Part shown: piece after piece, positions 16,103 through 23,400 of the stretch
Position numbering within the stretch: the first letter of the stretch is position 1
Layout of the letters: every line of letters begins with the position of its first letter
NCBI RefSeq assembly: GCF_010725725.1
Contig: NZ_AP022599.1
Location: forward strand, 1 to 64,000
DNA length: 64,000 nt
Source: Mycolicibacterium pulveris
Lineage (GTDB): Bacteria > Actinomycetota > Actinomycetes > Mycobacteriales > Mycobacteriaceae
Direction: 5' to 3'
Notes under the pieces: generated by a model
Database searches by the model: none
What the model was told of the DNA's origin: nothing
The model's input: only the letters and a program-made list of their open reading frames with translations
Program-made: the position numbers and the translations under genes

Positions 16103-16957
16103 ATGACCGCTGTCGTCAAGGGGCTTCGGCTCCGGGTTACCAAGACCGACGCGTGCGGCCTCCCTCTTGAGGGCGCCGCGAACCGACTCGTCACGAACGG
16201 ATTCATCCGGTTCAACCTCGACCCGGAGATGAAGGCCCGCAACGACCTCGAGCAGGCCAACGCCGCCGGCGAGGTGTGCGTGTCGTCGTCCACCCCGGCC
16301 GAGCGTAAGTGGTGGAACACCGAGATCCAGCTGTGCGGCGTCGACCCTGATCTGTTCGCGCTGATCGCGGGGTCGGCGCGGGTGCTGGACTACGAGGGCA
16401 AGCCGGTCGGGTTCATCGACCGCGCGCTGCCCGAAACCGATTCGGGTGTGGCGTTTGAGCTGTGGACCGGTGTCGGCGACGACGACGGCTGCCCGATCCC
16501 CGAGGACGACTCGATCTTCTCGGCGACCACATCGGGGCCGGGCTGGGGATATTTCCTGTGCATGGGCAAGGAGTTTGTGCTGGGCGGGTTCCCCATCGAG
16601 GAGGCGGTGACGACGTTCACCCTGTCGGGGCGCACGTTCAACCCGAAGCGGTGGGGTCGCGGCCCGTACAACGTTGCGGCGACCGACAGCTCGGGCACGC
16701 CTGGCCGTCTGCTGGTCCCGGCCTACGACGAGTCCGCGGAGAACCATCTGGTGCACTTCTGGACTCCGGTGCCGCCGCCTCCGGTGACTGACGGGGCGTG
16801 CGAGTTGGCGGTGCAGTCGATCTTCACTGGCCCGCCGACGTACTTCGGGCCCAGCGCTGCCGCCATCGCACCGGATCAGCCGGCCTGCGGCGGCAGCGGT
16901 GAGGGCGAGGGCGAAGGCGAAGGTGAAGGCGAAGGCGAGGGTGAGGGTGAAGGCTAA
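16103..16957 (+). CDS. probable major tail protein, Gly-Glu tail
   Basis: A 284-residue, beta-rich protein. ATG 16103 follows AGGAGG (16086-16091); an upstream in-frame GTG at 16028 would lack a site. The sequence runs from a beta-strand-rich start through Phe-Glu-Leu-Trp-Thr-Gly and Phe-Thr-Leu-Ser-Gly-Arg-Thr, in keeping with tail tube subunits. It ends with Gly-Ser, nine Gly-Glu pairs and Gly. The position well before the tape measure and the size support a tail tube role; a second head protein is the main alternative. Confidence 0.55.
   Translation: MTAVVKGLRLRVTKTDACGLPLEGAANRLVTNGFIRFNLDPEMKARNDLEQANAAGEVCVSSSTPAERKWWNTEIQLCGVDPDLFALIAGSARVLDYEGKPVGFIDRALPETDSGVAFELWTGVGDDDGCPIPEDDSIFSATTSGPGWGYFLCMGKEFVLGGFPIEEAVTTFTLSGRTFNPKRWGRGPYNVAATDSSGTPGRLLVPAYDESAENHLVHFWTPVPPPPVTDGACELAVQSIFTGPPTYFGPSAAAIAPDQPACGGSGEGEGEGEGEGEGEGEGEG
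16898..16951 (+). repeat. (Gly-Glu)9 coding tract
   Basis: Nine GGN-GAR hexamers just before the final Gly codon and stop of the gene at 16103. Confidence 0.95.
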
Positions 16958-16966
16958 ACCCGCCGC

Positions 16967-17581
16967 ATGACACAAGGCCAAACACCGCCCGATACGCTGC
17001 TGCTGCTGTCCGGGGGCATCGACTCCGCGTACTGCCTGTGGCAGCGTGTCAAGGCCGGCCTGGTCACTCGCACCCATCACGTGTCGCTGGCCGACCACGA
17101 AGGCCGGCAGGCCGTGGAAGACCGCGCCGCCCAACGGATTCTGGCGTGGATGCGCAGCAACGGCGGCGACGGGCTGATCGAGCACTCAACGTCGGCGATG
17201 GACTTTCGGACAATGTGGATTCCGAAGAACTTCCACGCCTGGGCCTATTGGGCGGGCGTCATCATGGCCTCACCGTCGGGTCGGTCGATCACGACGGTGA
17301 TTCTGCCGCGCCACGCTGATGCGTTCCGGGGTGGCGTGAACTCGCCGGGGGCACGCGCATCCGACGCCGCCTACCGTGGGCACATCAAACTGCTGTGCGG
17401 GCGCGAACCGAAGTTGTCGCTGCCGATGGTGCATCTGACGAAGGCTCAGGTCGTCGCCGAAATGCCGGAAAGCCTGCTGCGGCTGTGCTGGTATTGCCGC
17501 CGTCCTCGCGGTGGTCAGCCGTGCCATAAGTGCATGACGTGCAGGCAGGTCGATCCGGCGCTGGCGGCTCGCCGCCGCTGA
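16967..17581 (+). CDS. QueC-like 7-cyano-7-deazaguanine synthase family protein
   Basis: A 204-residue PP-loop ATPase. Ser-Gly-Gly-Ile-Asp-Ser at residues 15-20 is the ATP-pyrophosphate loop, and the C-terminal Cys-x2-Cys-x8-Cys-x2-Cys-x2-Cys cluster (about 174-192) matches the QueC zinc site. Characterised QueC converts 7-carboxy-7-deazaguanine to preQ0. No FolE, QueD, QueE or DpdA-type transglycosylase was recognised in the rest of the genome, so a complete DNA-modification pathway is not evident. It lies ten bases after a virion gene, with TAAACC six bases before the ATG. Confidence 0.8.
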   Translation: MTQGQTPPDTLLLLSGGIDSAYCLWQRVKAGLVTRTHHVSLADHEGRQAVEDRAAQRILAWMRSNGGDGLIEHSTSAMDFRTMWIPKNFHAWAYWAGVIMASPSGRSITTVILPRHADAFRGGVNSPGARASDAAYRGHIKLLCGREPKLSLPMVHLTKAQVVAEMPESLLRLCWYCRRPRGGQPCHKCMTCRQVDPALAARRR

Positions 17582-17606
17582 AGCGGTTGTGAGCACCCTG
17601 GATTCG

Positions 17607-17612
17607 TACCGT
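17607..17612 (+). promoter_or_regulatory. leaderless-type -10 element
   Basis: TACCGT ends seven bases before ATG 17620, in the short gap after the QueC-like gene. Confidence 0.5.
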
Positions 17613-17619
17613 TGTCGCC

Positions 17620-18369
17620 ATGTCGTGCGAGTGGCCTGTGGACCGGACCTGCCTGCCCCTGCCTGAGCTGGGGGAGGATCCGAGCGACGACGAGCAGGCC
17701 GCCTACGACCGGGCGCTGGCGCGGCGCAACGCCGCCGAAGACCTGGCCGTTCACGTGCTGTGGGCGTTGTCGGGTCGGCGGTTCGGTCTGTGCGAGATGA
17801 CGGTGCGGCCGTGCCCGGCGCTCGGCGTTCCTCCCGGCCCGTACCTGTTCGGGACGCAGGGCGGCCTGGGCGGGTTGTGGGCGAACATTGCGTGCGGGTG
17901 CCTCGGCACGTGCACGGTGACGGGGCCGCGGGTGGTGCACCTGCCCGGCCCGGTCGCCGCAGTGACTGCGGTGACGATCGCCGGGGAGGTGCTCGACCCC
18001 AGCGGCTACCAGCTCGAGGGCAACACCTTGTACCGCACGGGCGGCGGGTCGTGGCCGCGGCAAGACCTCGGCCGCCCGCTCGGCGAATCGGGCACATGGT
18101 CGGTCACCTACAAGCGCGGGGTGCCGGTACCTGCCGGGGTGGACAAGCTGACCGGCGAACTGGCCAAGGAGTTCCTAAACGCCTGCGACGGCGACGAGGA
18201 CCGCTGCCGGCTGCCGCGCACACTGATCTCCACATCACGCAGGGGCGCGACGAACGTGTTCGACCCGGCGAAGATCATCGCCGCTGGCTACACCGGCCTG
18301 ACTGAGGTGGATCAGTGGCTGGCAGCGGTGAACCCGAACCGCTTGGCGCAGGATTCGGTGGTGCTGTGA
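17620..18369 (+). CDS. head-to-tail adaptor
   Basis: A 249-residue protein. The helical N-terminal third (Leu-Pro-Glu-Leu then Ala-Glu-Asp-Leu-Ala-Val-His-Val-Leu-Trp-Ala-Leu-Ser-Gly-Arg-Arg-Phe) and the later Ser-Gly-Thr-Trp-Ser-Val-Thr-Tyr followed by Pro-Ala-Gly and Leu-Ala-Lys-Glu-Phe are typical of actinophage gp6-like adaptors, which dock beneath the portal. Ten Cys residues are more than usual. Stop overlaps the next GTG. Confidence 0.75.
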   Translation: MSCEWPVDRTCLPLPELGEDPSDDEQAAYDRALARRNAAEDLAVHVLWALSGRRFGLCEMTVRPCPALGVPPGPYLFGTQGGLGGLWANIACGCLGTCTVTGPRVVHLPGPVAAVTAVTIAGEVLDPSGYQLEGNTLYRTGGGSWPRQDLGRPLGESGTWSVTYKRGVPVPAGVDKLTGELAKEFLNACDGDEDRCRLPRTLISTSRRGATNVFDPAKIIAAGYTGLTEVDQWLAAVNPNRLAQDSVVL

Positions 18370-18905
18370 CCAGCCCGCCGCCGTGCGTTGATCCGGCCTC
18401 TGAGGTTGTGAACCTGTTCGTGCTCACGATGCGGCAGGCGTTCAAACCCGACGGGGAGTGCCCACCGGTCGGGGGCGGGTCGGAGACGGTGCGGTTCTTC
18501 GCCGGCGACGACGGGGTGCTGGCGTATTGGGATCCGAACGGGCGCGGCTGCGAAGACCCGTTCCTGTGGGTGCGGTTGTGGCGGCGCTACCGATCCAGCT
18601 CGAAGGCGTTCCCGGCGGCGGTGGTCGCCAACCGTAACTGCCGCAACAAGGACACGTTCGCGGTGGTCGAGGTCGAGATCGGCGTCGGCCGCTGCGCGTC
18701 GACCGAGGTGAACCCGAAGTGGTCGGTGCTGGAGACTGAGGCCGAGGTCAGCCTCGATGATTCGTGGCGCATCGAGACGGCGCTGAGGACCGCGGCGTGC
18801 CGGCTGCAGTCCGAAACACGTGCAGTCGCCACCGATACAGTCGCCGCGTCCGGCCCCGAGGGTGGGTTGATCGCGTGGACCGGTGTGGCCTACGTGCAGA
18901 TCTGA
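18366..18905 (+). CDS. head-tail connector (stopper or tail terminator-like)
   Basis: A 179-residue protein from GTG 18366 (GTGA overlap). Mixed alpha/beta sequence with a Trp/Arg cluster near residue 75 and a regularly spaced beta region (Ala-Val-Val-Glu-Val-Glu-Ile-Gly). Position between adaptor and gp10-like protein fits a connector ring component. The exact role cannot be assigned from sequence. Confidence 0.6.
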   Translation: MTSPPPCVDPASEVVNLFVLTMRQAFKPDGECPPVGGGSETVRFFAGDDGVLAYWDPNGRGCEDPFLWVRLWRRYRSSSKAFPAAVVANRNCRNKDTFAVVEVEIGVGRCASTEVNPKWSVLETEAEVSLDDSWRIETALRTAACRLQSETRAVATDTVAASGPEGGLIAWTGVAYVQI

Positions 18906-18918
18906 GGAGGCGATCGCG

Positions 18919-19386
18919 GTGGCGCACATGGTGACGGTTGAGGGAACAGTGACGCCGTGCGCGGGCGTGTTGCCGCGCGGTGAGCGGCGCACCGTCACGG
19001 TGACCCCGGAGCTGCGTAAGTGGGTGCGCCGCGGCTGTGTGAAGGTCGTCGAGGGCAGCCTCGACCCGCCCGCCGAGCTCGAGCCTGTGGTTGAGGAATC
19101 GGCAAGTATCGACGTGCCGGGCCTGGAGCTGACCAGCGAAGACGACGACAGCGAGCAGCCCGCCAGCGACACCGATCACGACGATGACGACAGCCCGGAC
19201 ACCCTCGCCTGGGCGCCGCGGTATGAGGCCACGCCACCGCCGCGTAACGCCTCCCGCAACGAGTGGGCCGTTTTCCTCGACAACCACGAACCCGACCCGA
19301 TCCCCTACCCGCCGGGCGCGGGCCGCGACGAGCTGATCGACCGGTGGGACGAGCACCAGGCGCAGCGCGCTGATGGCGACGGTTAG
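18919..19386 (+). CDS. hypothetical connector-region protein with acidic linker
   Basis: A 155-residue protein; GTG 18919 follows GAGGAGG by eight bases. Residues 1-45 form a small beta-rich unit, 50-95 are a disordered Asp/Ser/Glu linker, and the C-terminus has Trp-Ala-Val-Phe-Leu-Asp and a helical end. It overlaps the following gene by 14 bases. Similar acidic-linker proteins occur among actinophage head-tail genes; no defined function. Confidence 0.65.
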   Translation: MAHMVTVEGTVTPCAGVLPRGERRTVTVTPELRKWVRRGCVKVVEGSLDPPAELEPVVEESASIDVPGLELTSEDDDSEQPASDTDHDDDDSPDTLAWAPRYEATPPPRNASRNEWAVFLDNHEPDPIPYPPGAGRDELIDRWDEHQAQRADGDG

Positions 19387-19786
19387 GGCGCACGTTCGGC
19401 TCGACGAGCCGGAGCTGAACAACCAGACCCGGCCGATCCTGCGGCGCAAGATGAACTCGTGGAAACGCCGCACCGCCACGCTGGGACGTGTGCGGGTGCC
19501 GGTCGACACCGGCAGGCTGGGCCGTTCGATCGGTGAGGGGCCGACCAGGTTCACTGGGCCGCGCACCGTCACGGGCAGCACGCACGCCCGCACCGAGTAC
19601 GCGGCGGCTGTGCACGAGGGGCGCCGGGCGCGAGTGATCCGGCCGGTGCGGGCGAAGGCGCTGCGGTTTCAGGTGGGCGGCCGGACGGTGTTCGCGCAGG
19701 TGGTGCGTCAGGGCCCGATGAAGGGGCGGCCGTTCCTGCGTAACGCGGGTATGGCGGTGGCCGCGGAGATGGCCGCCAGCGACTGA
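19373..19786 (+). CDS. HK97 gp10-like head-tail connector / neck protein
   Basis: A 137-residue, very basic protein. Val-Asp-Thr-Gly-Arg-Leu-Gly-Arg-Ser (about 43-51) is the hallmark of the gp10-like neck family, and the later Tyr-Ala-Ala-Ala-Val-His-Glu-Gly with Gly-Arg-Pro-Phe-Leu-Arg match its usual order. It probably takes part in joining tail to head. Confidence 0.8.
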   Translation: MATVRAHVRLDEPELNNQTRPILRRKMNSWKRRTATLGRVRVPVDTGRLGRSIGEGPTRFTGPRTVTGSTHARTEYAAAVHEGRRARVIRPVRAKALRFQVGGRTVFAQVVRQGPMKGRPFLRNAGMAVAAEMAASD

Positions 19787-19825
19787 ACCGCGGCGCGTGC
19801 ACCCGCCCAGAGCATTGTGCGCGGC

Positions 19826-20455
19826 ATGACCGTTTATGCCTCGGATGGATCGACCATCACCGCCACCACGTCCCCCGAAACGCCGCCGCAACAGCCCGCT
19901 GAGGCCGCTACGGCGCCCGCGCAACCTCTCACCCCGGAACCGCCCGCGCCGGAGCCTGGGCCTGATGCTGGGGAGGCGGTGGTCGACGCGGAGGTCGTCA
20001 CCGACCTCGCCGTCATCGACGACGACACCGAAACCGAACCGGACACGTGGGAGCACGAGCCGGACTGGAAGTACGACGAGCTGGAGTTCCACGGCGACCT
20101 GCTCGCCGTCCGCATCCCCGACGAAAACGCGCTGTCTTCACTCACTTCCGCAGTGAAATGTGCAGACGAAGTTCGCAACAGGCTGACCGACAGGTTCGTC
20201 GATAAGCATATTTCGCCGATGAGTCGAGTGCGTGTTCTGGAGCGGATGAGCGACCCTGACGACGAGGACTATGCGGTCTATCGGAAGAACGCGCAGTTGG
20301 CTGTGGAGATGGCCGAGCGTGGCGAGAAGCCCGACGACGAACTACTCGTTACCAACGCGTGGGCCGATCTGATGGCCACGCTCGGCAGTATCGGCAGCGA
20401 CCGTGTTGCGGCGAACCACGCAGCACTGGCGAAGGTGCTCGCTGGCAAGAGGTAG
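19826..20455 (+). CDS. probable tail assembly chaperone
   Basis: A 209-residue acidic protein immediately before the tape measure, the standard place for the tail assembly chaperone. The N-terminal 75 residues are Pro/Thr/Asp-rich and disordered; the remainder is helical. ATG 19826 is chosen over GTG 19817 because CATTGT lies seven bases upstream. Only 30 bases separate its stop from the next gene, so there is no room for the usual downstream frameshift extension. Confidence 0.65.
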   Translation: MTVYASDGSTITATTSPETPPQQPAEAATAPAQPLTPEPPAPEPGPDAGEAVVDAEVVTDLAVIDDDTETEPDTWEHEPDWKYDELEFHGDLLAVRIPDENALSSLTSAVKCADEVRNRLTDRFVDKHISPMSRVRVLERMSDPDDEDYAVYRKNAQLAVEMAERGEKPDDELLVTNAWADLMATLGSIGSDRVAANHAALAKVLAGKR

Positions 20456-20472
20456 GCCGCACCCTACGCGGC

Positions 20473-20478
20473 TAGCTT
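20473..20478 (+). promoter_or_regulatory. leaderless-type -10 element
   Basis: TAGCTT ends seven bases before GTG 20486, the tape measure start. Confidence 0.5.
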
Positions 20479-20485
20479 TGCGCGT

Positions 20486-23400
20486 GTGACCACGCCCGTC
20501 GGTGATATCCGCCTCGACCTGAAGATCGACGGGTCGGGGCTGCCGACGGAGATTCTGCGCGAGATCCAGACGGCGATGGCGCCCGCGCTGCGGGATCTGC
20601 AACGCCGCCTGAACGCGGTCGAACGCGACTACAAGAGCCTGACCCGCGAGTCGGAGAAGTCCGCGGCCCAGCAGGACGCCGCCGCGCAGGTGGTGTCGAA
20701 GGCCGTCGAGGACATCGGCCGCGAGCACGCCAAGACCGCGGCGAAGGCGCAGGCGGCGGCGGGCCTGTCGACGCGGGCGCTCAACGCGCAGACCCGTGCG
20801 GTGCTCAAGCAGAAGGCCGCGGTCGACAGCTTGGCCCGGTCGTGGGAGAAGGTCGCTGCGGCGCAGACCGCGGCGGCTGCCGCGCCGACACCGGGCGGCC
20901 CGATCCGCGGCGGCGGCGGTGGCGGCGGTGGTGGTTTCCGGCGCGGCGGCAGGTACACCAGCGGCCCGCTCGGCGCGGCGGTGTTCAACGCCGGCGCGCT
21001 CACACTCGGGTCGTGGCCGGCGATGGCCACGGTCCTCACCGACGTCACCGGCGGGTTGCAGCAGCTGACCCAGCTCGGTTTGGCGCTGCCCGGTGTGTTC
21101 GCCGGCGCCGCGTCGTCGATCGCCACGGCGGTGGTCGGGTTCCAGGGCCTGGGTGACGCGATCGGGGCGCTCAACGAGGCGGCGAAGTCCGGTGATCCGA
21201 AAGACCTCGAGAAGGTCGCTGAGGCGCTCAAGGACATGGACGTCAACGCGGTCAACACCGCGAAGGCGATCAGCCGGTTTACGCAGGGGCCGTGGAAGGA
21301 GCTGCAGAAGAACACGGCGCACAACATGTTCGAGGGCATCGACGCCACGCTCGATGAGCTGGCGACGAGGACGATGCCGACGCTGACGCGCGGCACCGCG
21401 CAGGTCGGGTCCGCGTGGAACAAGACGTTCAAGGAACTCGGACGTGTCGTCGGACTGGATTCGACGCAGTCGATGATGGACAAGGTTTTCGGCAATACCG
21501 CGGAGGCGCAAACCAGGGCCAACGCGGCGATCCAGCCGCTGATTCACGGCATGGGAACGCTGACGGCCGAGGGCACCGATTTTCTGCCGCGCCTGGCTGA
21601 CGGTTTGGAGAAGGTGACGACCCGGTTCGACAACTGGATCACCAAGAGCGCCGAGAACGGCAACCTTGACCGCTGGATTGATCAGGCGCTGACCGGCACC
21701 ACACAGTTGGGTGAGTCGTTCCTGAACCTCGGCAAGGTCATCACGAACATCACGAAGGCGGCCGGGGCGGATCAGGGCGGGTTCCTGCAGTGGCTGGAGT
21801 CGGCGACGGGTCGTCTCGCGGAGTTCACCGGGTCGGCTGAGGGGCAGGAACGGCTCGGCAACTTCTTCCGTGAGGGCCGCGAGCAGATCCAGCAGTGGCT
21901 GCCGGTGCTGCGGGAACTCGGCGAGGCGTTCAAGTCGATCTATGAGGCGTCTAAGCAGTGGACCGCGGTGCTGTTGCCGGTGCTCGAGACGGTGCTGGGT
22001 GCGATCAATGCGTTGCCGGGCGGGTTGGAGGCCGCCACGATCGCGCTGCTGGCGTTCAAGACGATCGCGCCGTTCGGCGGGCTGATCACCGCGCTGACCC
22101 GTGTCGACGGGCTGCTCGGCGGCATCAACAGCAAGGCGGGCAGCGCGCGCGGCGCGCTCGGCGGGAGCGGCAGCCTGCTGGGGCCGGGGTTGGCGCTAGC
22201 GGCAGGCGGGCTGCTCACCACCCCGATGGACGGTTCGCGGCAGCCCAACGGGTTGTCGGCGCTGGCCACGTTGGGCGGCGGCGCGCTGATCGGCGCGCAG
22301 TTCGGAGGCCCGGTCGGCGCGGCGTTCGGCACTTTGGCCGGGGCGGCGGCGGCGCTGACGCAGGCGTTCATCAACCAGGCCAACCGCATCGACAACCTCA
22401 ACAAGCAGCACCGCGACTGGCTGGACAGCCGCCCACCCGGCCTGCCCGCGCAGGTGGCGCCAGACCCGTCCATCGGCGCCGGCGCAGCGGTCGCACCCCC
22501 GCCGGCGTCGATCAAACCCTCAGCCAAAGACTGGCGCAGCATGCTGGTGCCCGGCGCGCTGGCCGGTGAGCGTCTCGGCCCGTTCGGGTCCGGGCTGCCC
22601 GTCGCACCGCCGAACCTGCAGTCGAACCTGCCGCAAGTTGCGGGGCTCAGCGGCGAGGCTCTCGCCGAGATCGCCAACATGGCCAAGGCAGCCACCGGCA
22701 ACGTCGACGAGCTCGGCAACACGATCCTGGGCCTGCCCAAGGGTGAGGTGCAGATCGACCAGACCGACACCGAGAAGGCTGCTGAGGCGCTGCGCAAGCT
22801 CGGCTACGCGGTGACACGGCTGCCCGAAGGCCGGTTGAAGATTCAGGTGCAGTACCTCGACCCGCGTGGTCTGCTCACCACTGGCGGTATCGGCGGCAGC
22901 CTCGGGCTGCGCAACCCTGACGGAACCCCGATCATCGGCGGTGGCCGCGCTGGCGGTGGTGTGCTGCCGGGCTACAGCCCCGGTATCGACAACATGCTGG
23001 TACCGATGTCGGGCGGCGAGGGTGTGCTGATCCCCGAGGCTGTGCGGGCGCTGGGTCCGGGCTTCGTGTACGCGATCAACAGCATGTTCCGGCCGGGTCT
23101 GTCGCGCAGGGGTTATGCGGGCGGCGGTGTGATCGGGTTCGAGTCCGGTGGTGTGGTGCCCGGCATGTCGCCGATCGCGTCCGACATCGCGGCGGCGATA
23201 CAGCCGGTCGTCAACCTGTTGCAGCAGATCCTCGCCGTGCTCGGCGGCAAGCCGGGCGACACGCTGGCGACGCAGATCGGCGACGAAACCGCGACCGCGC
23301 TCACCAGCGCGGCAGGCAGCGCCACATCAGGCAGCCGGCCGTGGATGCCGGGCGACCCGATCCCCGGCTGGGATCTCACACCGGGCTGGCTGATGCCGCA

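Noticed and set aside
16967..17581. Complete deazaguanine DNA-modification pathway
   Set aside because: Only the QueC-like step is visible; no other pathway member or inserting enzyme was recognised.
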